Shown: positions 8,526 through 16,932, numbered from the stretch's first letter. The stretch: 40,663 nucleotides of DNA from Candidatus Parabacteroides intestinigallinarum (GCA_019114945.1 DXEN01000066.1:1-40663); one strand, 5' to 3'. The notes: generated by a model not told the origin, from the sequence alone. Made by a program: numbers and translations.

Positions 8526-8567
8526 ACAAGCTTTTGTCAATTTTACTGCGTGAGTCGCGATTTTCTG

Positions 8568-8575
8568 TAAATTTG
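8568..8575 (+). promoter_or_regulatory. -7 element for the PSD-like gene
   Basis: TAAATTTG lies 35 bases upstream of the ATG at 8611. A -33 box is only weakly suggested by TTTA at 8542-8545. Confidence 0.45.
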
Positions 8576-8610
8576 CATCCGTCTATACTAATTTAAATAA
8601 ATAATCGCGT

Positions 8611-9906
8611 ATGAGAAACTTAGTGAACACCCCGTTGAGAATACTGCTGCCGGTATTCTTGCTTATTGCCTTCCTGTCGTGCCAAAATAATAATAATAAT
8701 GAGGCCGGGGAAGAGAAGCTGTACAGCGCCACCACGCGGAAACTGGTCGATTTGGTGGAGAGCGACCAACGCGTCAAGTCGCTCCTTACGGAAGCCATCG
8801 AGAAGGGCAAGACCATCAATCCCGACAAATCCACCAACCCGGCGCAGTCGCTGGAGGAGTATTACGACTTTATCGACTATTCGCAGACCGCCATGCCGTG
8901 GGATGTCATTTTCTGTCCCGGGCAGCCCACTATTTTCGGGCGGATGTACCAGGCTTTGTGTTATTGTTATTTCATCAACTGCATGCCGCTGGAGTCGTTG
9001 GAGGGCGAGACGCTGTTTACCAATTCGGTGCAATATGTGGAGCCTTACCGCAGCTGGCTGGTGGACTACTGCAAGTCGTGGGGCAGTTTCCTCTCGTCGC
9101 CTGAATCCTGGAACGAGGAGTACGAGCGATTGATGATGCAGCAAGAGGAGCTGGGCATGACCAAAGGATGGTATGAGGACCCGTCGAACTGGAATTCGTT
9201 CAACGATTTCTTCTGCCGCCGTTTGGCCTCTCCCGACCAGCGGCCTGTCGCCTCGCCGGATGACAATTCCATCGTGGCTTCTCCCGCCGATTGTGTCCCG
9301 CAGGGAGTCTGGGCGATAGACGACGAATCCTATATCATCACGGATGAGAAGATCGCGGTGAAGTCGCGCGTGTTTAATTCCATACGCAACCTGATCGGCG
9401 CGGACAGTCCTTATCGCGACGCCTTCGCCGGAGGTACGTTCTACCACGCTTTCCTCAATGCCAACGACTACCACCGCTATCACTTCCCCTTATCGGGCGT
9501 TATCCGCGAGCTCCGCATCATTCCGGGCGATGATGCTTTGGGGGGAACGATTACCTGGGAGCCCGATTTACAGCAATATGTAGTGGATTGTTCCGTTCCG
9601 GGTTGGCAAAGCATCGAGACGCGCGGACTGGCTATCCTCGAGACAGACTCGCATGGGTTGGTGGCCGTGATGCCCATCGGCATGTCGCAAGTGGCTTCTG
9701 TCAACTTCACGGAAGGACTGGAGGTAGGCCAGCGGGTAGAGAAAGGCGATGAGCTGGGCTATTTCATGTTCGGTGGCTCGGATTTCGTGCTGGTATTCCA
9801 GAAAGGCGCGGACTTCCAACTGACTTCTCCGAAGGATGGAGACGGCGCTTGGCAACACATCCTGATGGGAGAGAAGCTGGGCGAGCTGAAGTCGGTTAAT
9901 GACTGA
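8611..9906 (+). CDS. Phosphatidylserine decarboxylase-like lipoprotein
   Basis: A 431-residue protein. It begins with a lipoprotein signal (LIAFLSC, Cys24) followed by a run of Asn. Residues about 60-200 look like the PSD-associated (PSDC) domain, with ASPADCVPQG leading into the decarboxylase fold. The fold carries ANDYHRYHFPLSG (residues 284-296), matching the D-Y-H-R-x-H-x-P signature of PSD, and FGGSD with Ser390 where PSD has the LGST self-cleavage site that makes the pyruvoyl group. The C-terminal 42 residues after that Ser match a normal alpha chain. Classical PSD makes phosphatidylethanolamine at the inner membrane; a lipid-anchored, exported version suggests a different substrate. 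The exact role is unknown. It is a single gene, followed by a palindromic element. Confidence 0.8.
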   Translation: MRNLVNTPLRILLPVFLLIAFLSCQNNNNNEAGEEKLYSATTRKLVDLVESDQRVKSLLTEAIEKGKTINPDKSTNPAQSLEEYYDFIDYSQTAMPWDVIFCPGQPTIFGRMYQALCYCYFINCMPLESLEGETLFTNSVQYVEPYRSWLVDYCKSWGSFLSSPESWNEEYERLMMQQEELGMTKGWYEDPSNWNSFNDFFCRRLASPDQRPVASPDDNSIVASPADCVPQGVWAIDDESYIITDEKIAVKSRVFNSIRNLIGADSPYRDAFAGGTFYHAFLNANDYHRYHFPLSGVIRELRIIPGDDALGGTITWEPDLQQYVVDCSVPGWQSIETRGLAILETDSHGLVAVMPIGMSQVASVNFTEGLEVGQRVEKGDELGYFMFGGSDFVLVFQKGADFQLTSPKDGDGAWQHILMGEKLGELKSVND

Positions 9907-9916
9907 GTTTCACTAC

Positions 9917-9999
9917 TCGCCCCGCCAGCTCCCCCTGTCGGGAGGGGGAGCTGTCACGTAGTGACTGAGGGGGTCCGGGCGAGGGGGTCCGGGCGAGGG
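9917..9999. repeat. Palindromic intergenic element, copy 1
   Basis: CAGCTCCCCCT (9926-9936) and AGGGGGAGCTG (9943-9953) form a perfect 11-bp hairpin with a 6-base loop. Next come two exact tandem copies of GAGGGGGTCCGGGC (9967-9994) and part of a third. Read on the minus strand the block matches a second copy at 11754-11804: GACCCC, then CTCAGTC, then a short variable stretch, then CAGCTCCCC and its complement. It sits between the 3' ends of two convergent genes and may end transcription from both sides. Confidence 0.65.
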
Positions 10000-10005
10000 A
10001 TGGCT

Positions 10006-10836
10006 CTAAATCCTTCCCGGGCTTTCCGTCTCGCCGCCTTCGGGGTCGGTAGGCTCGGTAGGCTCTTCCGGATCCGTAGGCTCCGTCGGGTCGGTGGGGA
10101 CGGAGGGAGTCTTCTTGCCAATCGTCTTGCGGAAGCGGGTCACGAGGATGTTCACGTCGTCGATGACCTTTGCCAGCGCCTCGCGCGTCGCCTCTTCTTT
10201 CGTCACCATCTCGTTGACGGAGTAAAGCGCGTTGATGGCCTGGGCGAGCGCGTCGAACGCGTCGTCCGCTGCGGCGCGGAGCTCCTTCATGCTCGCGGTG
10301 GCGGCGCGCCCGTACTCCTTGGCGGCGCGTTTCTTGTACACCTCGTTGAACGCCTGGTTAGCCGCCTCTATCTCGTCCGCGGCGCCGCTCATGCCGATGG
10401 TCTCCAGCGCCGAGGCGTAAGGCTCCTGCCGCATCTTCTCCACCACGTCGGAGATTTTCGCCGTCTCCGAGGCGTAGTCCGCGCGTATCACCTGCCCCGC
10501 CTCGCGGAAGAGGTACGCCACCGTAGCGCCCGCCGCCCGCTTCGTCGCGTCCGGGCAATAATCCGCGTGCGCCTGCGCCACCTGCTTGTGGTACATATAG
10601 GTATCGTCCCTGAAAATATCGCTATTCACCACCTCGGGCGTCTCTAAGTAGCCCCGGTCCTTCTGGAAGCAAGCCAGCTCGTCGTCCACCGCCCGAGCGA
10701 ACGCCGCCCGTTGCGCCGCGAAGCCCCGCTCCGTCGCCACCGCCTCGGGCACCGCCGCCAGCACATCCGTCACGAACTGCACGTGTTGCGCGTTCTTGGC
10801 TTTCCCTCTGTAAAAATCATAAATAATCCCAGCCAT
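10006..10836 (-). CDS. DUF6261 family protein
   Basis: A 276-residue protein, predicted cytoplasmic, mostly helical and Ala-rich. It has the layout I recall for DUF6261: an N-terminal block with NAQHVQFVTDVL, a central region with DRGYLETPEVVNSDIFRDD, and then helices up to a C-terminal unstructured tail. The tail (from about residue 247) is an imperfect repeat of PTDPTEP/TDPEEP units rich in Pro, Thr and acidic residues. Function unknown; the family is often present in several copies in Bacteroides and Parabacteroides. The gene has clearly higher GC than the small lipoprotein gene beside it. Upstream lies the 41-bp tandem array, which would form the leader if transcription starts near 11140. 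Confidence 0.75.
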   Translation of the reverse strand: MAGIIYDFYRGKAKNAQHVQFVTDVLAAVPEAVATERGFAAQRAAFARAVDDELACFQKDRGYLETPEVVNSDIFRDDTYMYHKQVAQAHADYCPDATKRAAGATVAYLFREAGQVIRADYASETAKISDVVEKMRQEPYASALETIGMSGAADEIEAANQAFNEVYKKRAAKEYGRAATASMKELRAAADDAFDALAQAINALYSVNEMVTKEEATREALAKVIDDVNILVTRFRKTIGKKTPSVPTDPTEPTDPEEPTEPTDPEGGETESPGRI

Positions 10837-10885
10837 ATTCTTTACATTTTATTATGAATAGATAATTGTTCTTTCTCTCATTTTT

Positions 10886-11126
10886 GGCGCTAATCCCCCG
10901 CGCCGCCGCGAGAGCGTTTCGCTAACGGCGCTAACTTCCCGCGATGCCGCGAGATCGTTTCGCTAACGGCGCTGACTTCCCGCGATGCCGCGAGAGTGTT
11001 TCGCTAACGGCGCTGACTCCCCGCGGTGCCGCGGGAGTGTTTCGCTAACGGCGCTGACTTCCCGCGGTGCCGCGAGATCGTTTCGCTAACGGCGCTGACT
11101 TCCCGCGATGCCGCGGGAGCGTTTCC
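10886..11126. repeat. 41-bp GC-rich tandem array upstream of DUF6261
   Basis: GTTTCGCTAACGGCGCT begins at 10916, 10957, 10998, 11039 and 11080, an exact 41-base period, with a partial unit before (10886-10915) and a stub after (11121-11126). Each unit also contains CCCGCG(A/G)TGCCGCG(A/G)GAG, a GC-rich inverted repeat; units differ mainly at the A/G positions and at the three bases before GTTT (AGC, ATC or AGT). Because 41 is not a multiple of 3 the array cannot code in one frame. The array occupies 50-290 bases upstream of the DUF6261 start. The rest of the 498-base gap (10837-11334) is AT-rich leader and promoter sequence. Confidence 0.9.
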
Positions 11127-11143
11127 GCCTCAACAACACGTTC

Positions 11144-11151
11144 GCAAGGTA
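11144..11151 (-). promoter_or_regulatory. Possible minus-strand -7 element beyond the tandem array
   Basis: The minus strand reads TACCTTGC, preceded by CC and followed by G, close to the common CCTACCTTTGC context. If used, the whole 41-bp array would be transcribed as the 5' leader of DUF6261. No good -33 box is seen. Confidence 0.3.
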
Positions 11152-11334
11152 GGGAAAAATTATTTCTTTTTAAAACATTGGGATGTTTTTTTACAGGGGA
11201 TAGTGAAAAATTCTGTTTCTGTAGTGCTTTTGGCAGACAAATAAAACATTTTTATTGAATTATTTCGCGAATAATGATTCTTTACCTATATTGCGATCGA
11301 TAAATCTAATAAGTAACCTTTAAACGTTAGCGGC

Positions 11335-11736
11335 ATGAAAAAGCTATTGTTTTTATCGCTATTATTCTCTATCGTGCCTTTTATGGCTTGCGATGATGAG
11401 GAGGATGTTTACAAGCGTCCGGCTTATGAACCGTATCGCGCGATTTGCGGCATAGAGAACGGTCGGGAGAACATCGCGTGGATTCGTGATACGATTCAGA
11501 TCGAGAAAGATAGATTTAAAGAAGATAAGACGATGCTATTTTTCGAGATATATAAGGCGGAATTAAACGGGAATGACGTTGTCTTGTTTATGGCACCATC
11601 GGATGTCTTATATTATACCCATGCATACTCCTGCCAAGGCGAACTCTTGGATTTGACACAAGATGAACATGATTATCTTATCGAAAATCATTCTTCTTGG
11701 AGTTGCCTATTTGACGTGAGCGATTATACCCAATAA
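11335..11736 (+). CDS. Small acidic lipoprotein
   Basis: A 133-residue protein with a short hydrophobic signal and lipobox (SIVPFMAC, Cys19) followed at once by DDEED. Acidic residues just after the lipidated Cys are the known surface-export signal in several Bacteroidetes, so this protein may be displayed on the outer surface. The mature part of about 115 residues has mixed charge and a late HDYLIENHSSW segment; I do not recognise a family. The gene stands alone, with a 208-base AT-rich upstream gap after the tandem array, and is followed by copy 2 of the palindromic element. Confidence 0.7.
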   Translation: MKKLLFLSLLFSIVPFMACDDEEDVYKRPAYEPYRAICGIENGRENIAWIRDTIQIEKDRFKEDKTMLFFEIYKAELNGNDVVLFMAPSDVLYYTHAYSCQGELLDLTQDEHDYLIENHSSWSCLFDVSDYTQ

Positions 11737-11753
11737 TGAAATAGCGGGTTCGC

Positions 11754-11804
11754 GACCCCTCAGTCTCGCTACGCTCGCCAGCTCCCCTCCCGGGGGAGCT
11801 TTTC
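11754..11804. repeat. Palindromic intergenic element, copy 2
   Basis: AGCTCCCC (11780-11787) and GGGGAGCT (11793-11800) form an 8-bp hairpin followed by TTTT. The preceding GACCCCTCAGTC matches copy 1 at 9917-9999 read on the other strand. It separates the convergent small lipoprotein and apbE genes, and the hairpin with its T-run can end plus-strand transcription. Confidence 0.65.
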
Positions 11805-11827
11805 AGATAGCTTTTCGGCACACCTTC

Positions 11828-12832
11828 TCACTCCACGATGAAGCGGCGGAAGCCTTCCGAGCACTCGGTGTGGTAGTGGCCGTTGGTCGAGTCGGCACGG
11901 ATGATGAAGTACTCGATGTCAGGCACCTTCCGGCTGAGCGCCTTTGCCTGCTCCGAGCCTAATACCATGAAGGCCGTGGCGAAAGCGTCCGCCGTCATCG
12001 CGTCCGGCGCCACGATGGTGGCGCTCAGGATGTCGCGCTGCACGGGGCAGCCCTCGCGGGGGTCGATGGTGTGGGCGTATCGCTTGCCGTCCTTGACGTA
12101 GAAGTTGCGATAATTGCCCGAGGTGGCCATCCCCAAGGGGCGGGGGAAGGAGACGATTTGCTCCAGCGCTTGGTTGATGCCCAGCGTATCGTCGCTGGGT
12201 CTGGTAATGCCCAGTCGCCAGTTCTTGCCGGAGGGGTTCACGCCGCGCACCCGCATCTCGCCACCGAACTCCACCATATAATTTCGCACGCCCTCGCGCT
12301 CCAGCCGCTGGGCGATCATGTCGCATACCGTGCCGTCGGCGATGGAGGAGAAGTTCATGATGAGACGGGGATCGTCTTTCACGACGCGGTTGCCCTCCAA
12401 GCGTACTTTTTGAAAACCGATAAATTGCCGTAAGCTATCGATGCGTGCGGGCGTGACGCTATCCATGCGGCTGAAGCCGAATCCCCACAGGTTGATGAGC
12501 GGGGCGCAGGTCACGTCGTATGCCCCGTCCGTGAGGGCGGAGACCTCCATCGCCTTGCGGAACACCCGTTGGAAGAGCGTATCCACCTCCACCGGCTCGT
12601 TGCGATTTACCCGGCTGATGACCGAGGTGGAGTCGAAAGCATTGAACAGGTGGTAGAAATATTTCAACTGCTCGTCAATCTCTTTCTCCAAGGATTTAGT
12701 ATGCTCGAACTTAATGTGATAAGGCGTATGAAGCCGTCCGGATACCTCGTAGTACCGCGGCTCCTGTCCACAACTTATCAACAAGATACTAACAAGTAGG
12801 CAAAGGTGCGCGAATAGCTTTCTCATACTCAA
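11828..12832 (-). CDS. apbE: FAD:protein FMN transferase (ApbE), lipoprotein
   Basis: A 334-residue ApbE/Ftp protein. The family attaches FMN to Ser or Thr of target proteins such as NqrB, NqrC and RnfG using FAD and a divalent metal. A lipoprotein signal (SILLISC, Cys21) places it in the periplasm. Family motifs seen are [47 protein letters not shown] and [16 protein letters not shown]; the last carries the metal-binding Asp and Thr. In the usual IAKGYAVD motif this protein has IADGTVCD, with Asp in place of the common Lys. The ATG overlaps the prfC stop as ATGA, so translation is probably coupled. No Nqr or Rnf genes are in the window. Confidence 0.92.
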   Translation of the reverse strand: MSMRKLFAHLCLLVSILLISCGQEPRYYEVSGRLHTPYHIKFEHTKSLEKEIDEQLKYFYHLFNAFDSTSVISRVNRNEPVEVDTLFQRVFRKAMEVSALTDGAYDVTCAPLINLWGFGFSRMDSVTPARIDSLRQFIGFQKVRLEGNRVVKDDPRLIMNFSSIADGTVCDMIAQRLEREGVRNYMVEFGGEMRVRGVNPSGKNWRLGITRPSDDTLGINQALEQIVSFPRPLGMATSGNYRNFYVKDGKRYAHTIDPREGCPVQRDILSATIVAPDAMTADAFATAFMVLGSEQAKALSRKVPDIEYFIIRADSTNGHYHTECSEGFRRFIVE

Positions 12833-14409
12833 AACTCCGACGTGAAATGGAACTTAATATCCGGGAAATCCTGCTGGGCCATCGAGAGAACGTAACCGGA
12901 GTCCGCCAGGTAAACGTCCCGTCCTTCTTTGTCCAACGCCATGTATTGCGCCTTGCGCTTCTTGAAGTTCTCCATCGCCTGCGGGTTATCGCTCTCTATC
13001 CAGCAAGCCTTGTAGAGGCTGATGGGTTCCCACTTGCATTGGGCGCCATACTCGTGGAGCAGGCGATACTGGATGACCTCGAATTGCAACTGTCCGACGG
13101 TGCCGATAATCTTCCGCCCGTTAAACTGGTTGACGAACAGCTGCGCCACGCCCTCGTCCATCAATTGCTCGATGCCTTTGTTCAATTGCTTCGCCTTCAT
13201 AGGGTCGGCGTTCTCGATATACTTGAACATCTCCGGCGAGAAGCTGGGCAGGCCCTTGAAGTGTAGTTCCTCGCCCGCGGTAAGGGTATCGCCTATCTTG
13301 AAGTTGCCGGTGTCGGGCAAACCGACGATATCGCCGGCGTACGCCTCGTCCACGATCTCTTTCTTCTGCGCCATGAAAGCCGTGGGGCTACTGAAACGCA
13401 TCATCTTGCCGAAACGTACGTGCTTGTAGTTGGCGTTTCGCTCGAACTTGCCCGAGCAGATTTTCACGAAAGCGATGCAACTGCGATGGTTCGGGTCCAT
13501 GTTGGCGTGGATCTTGAAGACGAAACCGGTGAAGTTGTCCTCCTCCGGATCGACTACACGCTCCACCGCTTGCACGGGTCGGGGCGAGGGGGCGATGCGG
13601 ATGAAGCAATCCAGCAATTCCTTCACGCCGAAGTTGTTCAACGCCGATCCGAAGAACACGGGCGCGATATCGCCCGCCAAATAAGTCTGTACGTCGAACT
13701 CCGGATAGACGCCCTCGATCAGCTCGATATCCTCGCGCAACTTGGCGGCTTGCGCCGGGTCGATGTAATTCTCTAACTCCGGACTGTTGATGTCCTTGAA
13801 CTCCACGTTCTCCGTCACGTATTGTTTGCTGGGCGCGTACAGGTTCAGTTTCTGCTCATAGATATTGTAAACGCCCCGGAAGCGTTGTCCCATGTCGATC
13901 GGCCAACTCAGCGGACGTACCTTGATATGCAGTTCCTCCTCGATCTCATCCAGGAGGTCGAAAGGATCCTTTCCGTCGCGGTCCATTTTGTTGACAAACA
14001 CGATGACGGGCGTCTTGCGCATCCGGCAGACCTCCATCAACCGACGGGTCTGCGCCTCCACGCCCTTCGCCACGTCAATCACGATAATCACGCTATCGAC
14101 CGCCGTCAGTGTACGGAACGTGTCCTCGGCGAAGTCCTGGTGACCGGGCGTATCCAAGATGTTAATCTTATGGCCGTCGTAGTCGAACGCCATCACGGAG
14201 GTCGCCACGGAGATACCGCGTTGCTTCTCGATCTCCATCCAGTCGGACGTGGCGGTTCGTTTGATCTTGTTCGATTTCACCGCTCCCGCCACATGGATCG
14301 CTCCTCCGAACAACAGTAATTTCTCGGTCAGCGTCGTCTTTCCTGCGTCGGGGTGGCTAATAATGGCGAACGTTCTTCGCCGTTCAATCTCTGTTGAATA
14401 TTGATTCAT
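12829..14409 (-). CDS. prfC: Peptide chain release factor 3
   Basis: A 526-residue translational GTPase of usual RF3 length. RF3 removes RF1/RF2 from the ribosome after peptide release. The G domain carries HPDAGKTT (residues 19-26), RGISV for switch I, DTPGHQDF, and NKMD. The RF3-specific part includes [10 protein letters not shown] and the C-terminal [11 protein letters not shown] block. The start overlaps the rfbD stop (ATGA at 14406-14409) and the stop overlaps apbE, so three genes are read as one chain. Confidence 0.96.
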   Translation of the reverse strand: MNQYSTEIERRRTFAIISHPDAGKTTLTEKLLLFGGAIHVAGAVKSNKIKRTATSDWMEIEKQRGISVATSVMAFDYDGHKINILDTPGHQDFAEDTFRTLTAVDSVIIVIDVAKGVEAQTRRLMEVCRMRKTPVIVFVNKMDRDGKDPFDLLDEIEEELHIKVRPLSWPIDMGQRFRGVYNIYEQKLNLYAPSKQYVTENVEFKDINSPELENYIDPAQAAKLREDIELIEGVYPEFDVQTYLAGDIAPVFFGSALNNFGVKELLDCFIRIAPSPRPVQAVERVVDPEEDNFTGFVFKIHANMDPNHRSCIAFVKICSGKFERNANYKHVRFGKMMRFSSPTAFMAQKKEIVDEAYAGDIVGLPDTGNFKIGDTLTAGEELHFKGLPSFSPEMFKYIENADPMKAKQLNKGIEQLMDEGVAQLFVNQFNGRKIIGTVGQLQFEVIQYRLLHEYGAQCKWEPISLYKACWIESDNPQAMENFKKRKAQYMALDKEGRDVYLADSGYVLSMAQQDFPDIKFHFTSEF

Positions 14410-15287
14410 CCTTCTTGCTCTCTATAATGATTCATACATGCGGCCAGGCTCGATTCCCAATGCGGGATCTCCAGGCCATATACTCGTTTTATCTTACCTT
14501 TATTTAATACGCTGTAATGCGGGCGATGGGCGGGTGTCGGATAATCTTCCGTCTCGATCGGGACGACCCGTGTCCGTATCCCCGCCAGCCGCAGGATCGC
14601 GATCGTGAAATCGTACCAGCTGCACACGCCCTCGTTCGAGAAGTGGTAGATGCCGGGAGCGAAACGGCCTTCCTCGGCTTGCGTCAGCAAGTTCAGCATG
14701 GCGGAAGCCAGATCGCCCGCGTAAGTCGGCGTGCCGACTTGGTCGAAGATGAAACGCAACTCCTCGCGCTCGCGCCCTAACTTCAGGACGGTTTTCATGA
14801 AATTGTGCCCATACTCGGAATAGAGCCATGCCGTGCGGATAATCACGGAATCGGGACAAACCTCCATCAACGCTTGCTCACCCGCCAGCTTCGTACGCCC
14901 GTATACGGATACGGGACAAGTCGGGTCGCTTTCCACGTATGGACGATATTGGGTGCCGTCGAATACATAATCGGTCGACACGTGAAACACACGGGCGCCC
15001 GCCTCCCGGGCTACCTCGCCCAGATTCCGTACCGCGTCCCGGTTGATACAGGCGCATAAGGCCTCGTCTGTCTCCGCTTTATCCACCGCCGTATAAGCCG
15101 CGCAATTCAGGATATAGCGCACCCCATGCTTCCGGACGAATGCCCGTACCGCCTCCTTGTCGCGTATATCCAACGTATCCGCGTCGGTGAAAAGAAAATG
15201 ATAATCGTCCGGACACATCCCGATCCGATCGCGGATAGAGTTTCCCAGTTGTCCGTTCGCTCCTGTTACTAAAACTGTTTTTATCAC
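14406..15287 (-). CDS. rfbD: dTDP-4-dehydrorhamnose reductase
   Basis: A 293-residue extended short-chain dehydrogenase. It performs the last step of dTDP-L-rhamnose synthesis, reducing dTDP-4-dehydro-L-rhamnose with NAD(P)H. It has the Rossmann motif TGANGQLG (residues 8-15), STDYVFDG (104-111), and the catalytic Tyr129 and Lys133 in VYGRTK. The start codon is GTG at 15287; no ATG is available nearby. Only three bases separate the GTG from an array of GATTTAT repeats, leaving no ordinary ribosome-binding site. The other rfb genes are not in the window. Its stop overlaps prfC. Confidence 0.92.
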   Translation of the reverse strand: MIKTVLVTGANGQLGNSIRDRIGMCPDDYHFLFTDADTLDIRDKEAVRAFVRKHGVRYILNCAAYTAVDKAETDEALCACINRDAVRNLGEVAREAGARVFHVSTDYVFDGTQYRPYVESDPTCPVSVYGRTKLAGEQALMEVCPDSVIIRTAWLYSEYGHNFMKTVLKLGREREELRFIFDQVGTPTYAGDLASAMLNLLTQAEEGRFAPGIYHFSNEGVCSWYDFTIAILRLAGIRTRVVPIETEDYPTPAHRPHYSVLNKGKIKRVYGLEIPHWESSLAACMNHYREQEG

Positions 15288-15290
15288 GAT

Positions 15291-15331
15291 GATTTATGAT
15301 TTATGATTTATGATTTATGATTTATGATTTA
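15291..15331. repeat. Heptanucleotide array GATTTAT next to the rfbD start
   Basis: Five exact copies of GATTTAT (15291-15325) plus a sixth missing only its last base (15326-15331). A related inverted stretch, ATCATAAATTATAAATCAT (about 15377-15395), overlaps the last codon of DUF4924, so the mRNA between DUF4924 and rfbD could fold into a long AU-rich hairpin. Confidence 0.85.
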
Positions 15332-15390
15332 CGGATGACGAGTTTCTCACATAGGATCTTGCTCTACGCTTATATATCATAAATTATAAA

Positions 15391-15933
15391 TCATAAATCT
15401 AAATTGCCATACATTTCTTCCTTGTATTTCTCGGCGAGCAGCGCCAAGAACGCGCTGATTTGCTTGATGCCCTCCATCGTTTCCGGACTGATCTCCTTTC
15501 CTTGCATCCGCAGGATCAGATAGCCGTATACGGCTGAAAAGCAGGTCTCTATCTCCGATATCTCCTCGCCGCCCGACTTGGCCCGGAGTTGTACGATATA
15601 AGGCAACGTCTTATAATAGGCCGCCCCATAAACCATCTCCTTGGGCGATTTCAAAAGGCGTAAGTGCAAATCCGTCAAGACGATAATCACGTTCTTGTTC
15701 AGTTGGATGTGCCCTTTCTCCATCACGCCCTCGCTTCGCATCATCTCGATCAGTTCCTCGTACCATTGGGAGATTTCTTTCCGTACCGTTTCCGGCTGGT
15801 CGTAGCGAGCCACCACCGTGCGGTTGATCGCGTCGATATCGAAATGATTCGCCCGGATCAAATCCTCTACCTGCCACATATACAGCAGGTACTCCGCGAT
15901 ATTCTCTTTCCTTTTCTGACGAGCGACAATCAT
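15391..15933 (-). CDS. DUF4924 family protein
   Basis: A 180-residue soluble, mostly helical protein with the DUF4924 N-terminus (RKENIAEYLLYMWQVEDLIRA), a Bacteroidetes family of unknown function. No signal peptide or membrane segment is seen. Its ATG overlaps the stop of the Mur-ligase-like gene (ATGA at 15930-15933), which suggests the two products are made together. rfbD follows after a 103-base gap that holds the heptanucleotide array. Confidence 0.8.
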   Translation of the reverse strand: MIVARQKRKENIAEYLLYMWQVEDLIRANHFDIDAINRTVVARYDQPETVRKEISQWYEELIEMMRSEGVMEKGHIQLNKNVIIVLTDLHLRLLKSPKEMVYGAAYYKTLPYIVQLRAKSGGEEISEIETCFSAVYGYLILRMQGKEISPETMEGIKQISAFLALLAEKYKEEMYGNLDL

Positions 15934-16856
15934 ATCGGCAACGATAAGCTATATTCCGACAACGCCGCGTAGAAATCCGCGTCTTTCACGCCCAACTGGC
16001 GGCATGCCAAGCGGGCCGCGTTGAGGTTAATCAAGAAATAACCGTTCGGGATCCGCACCGGATAATCCCCGTAGCGGGTTGGCAAGAATACTTGCCCGTC
16101 GCGCTCCACCACCGGGTGCTGGTCGTAAGGGATGGCGGTGATATCGCTCCGCACCTCCTGCGCCAACTGGTTGACCGCTGGGTCGCCCCCGAAATAAATT
16201 AATTTCCCCTCGCGCTCGATAGAGGTGGAGAAGGAGCGATACGTGCTCAAATAGGCTTCCGGCGTGGCATGATCCGTCTCCGCCGACCAAGACATGTTCG
16301 TCAGGATCGCGATATGCGGGCGGTAGAACTCCAATTGGAAGCGCTTGTCCAAGGCCGAGGTGACATGCTCGTCCCCCTCGATGAGGGCGATACGCGCCTC
16401 GTAGCTCAGATGTACCCGGTTGGGCAACGAATCCACCTCGCTGCTCAACGCGTAGTCGAACGCCAGTTTTTGCCGGCGCAACGCTCGCACGATCATGGAG
16501 ATAATCGTCTTTTTCCCGCGGCTGCCCGCCACGACTACCCGCGTCTTCGAGCGTGTCCGCTGGAATATAAATTCCGGGATCGATTGGGTCAATATGCCCA
16601 GCTCTTTCACCCGCGTCAATTCGGGATTGTCAAGCCGCACCTCCGCGCCCAATACGACCGCGTGAATATCCTTATCTATCTTCTCCGGAAACCATCCATC
16701 CCCATAACAAATGCATTCCGCGTTATGAAGCTTTTCCATCACCTCCTCGGTCAGACCACGCCCGGAAGCGCTTACCTCGTATCCTTTTTCCCGGAGCGCC
16801 AAGGCCAGGTCCAATACTAAAGGCTCGGTTACGGAGATTAAATGTACTTTTCGCAT
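15930..16856 (-). CDS. Mur-ligase-like protein lacking the C-terminal domain
   Basis: A 308-residue protein related to UDP-N-acetylmuramate ligases (MurC/Mpl type). An N-terminal nucleotide-sugar binding Rossmann domain (residues 1-100) is followed by the central ATPase domain with a P-loop GSRGKKT (111-117) and IEGDEHVTSALD. Standard Mur ligases have G-K-T-T/S at the P-loop; here it is G-K-K-T. The usual third domain of about 130 residues is absent. The reading frame after the stop belongs to the DUF4924 gene and shows no leftover of that domain, so this is not a simple frameshift. It could still act on peptidoglycan precursors, or have become a binding protein. Confidence 0.7.
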   Translation of the reverse strand: MRKVHLISVTEPLVLDLALALREKGYEVSASGRGLTEEVMEKLHNAECICYGDGWFPEKIDKDIHAVVLGAEVRLDNPELTRVKELGILTQSIPEFIFQRTRSKTRVVVAGSRGKKTIISMIVRALRRQKLAFDYALSSEVDSLPNRVHLSYEARIALIEGDEHVTSALDKRFQLEFYRPHIAILTNMSWSAETDHATPEAYLSTYRSFSTSIEREGKLIYFGGDPAVNQLAQEVRSDITAIPYDQHPVVERDGQVFLPTRYGDYPVRIPNGYFLINLNAARLACRQLGVKDADFYAALSEYSLSLPI

Positions 16857-16872
16857 CGTTCAGATTTTAGCG

Positions 16873-16880
16873 CAAAAGTA
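16873..16880 (-). promoter_or_regulatory. -7 element for the Mur-like operon
   Basis: The minus strand reads TACTTTTG, 17 bases before the ATG at 16856. TGTT lies 21 bases upstream of it and may act as the -33 box. Confidence 0.5.
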
Positions 16881-16924
16881 CGATTTTTATTAAATATAGC
16901 GAACAGGGGGAAGCGAAAATAATT

Positions 16925-16932
16925 TACCTTTG
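16925..16932 (+). promoter_or_regulatory. -7 element for the MBL hydrolase gene
   Basis: TACCTTTG, a full -7 match, lies 22 bases before the ATG at 16955. No clear -33 box. It is back-to-back with the Mur-like operon promoter. Confidence 0.5.

Noticed and set aside
10886-11126. CRISPR array
   Set aside because: The 41-base units are contiguous with no unique spacers and no cas genes are present.
11026-11244. Plus-strand frame across the tandem array
   Set aside because: The 41-base period shifts frame at each unit and the product is only repeat translation.
15930-16856. Frameshift explaining the short Mur-like protein
   Set aside because: The frame after the stop reads through the DUF4924 gene and shows no Mur C-terminal sequence.
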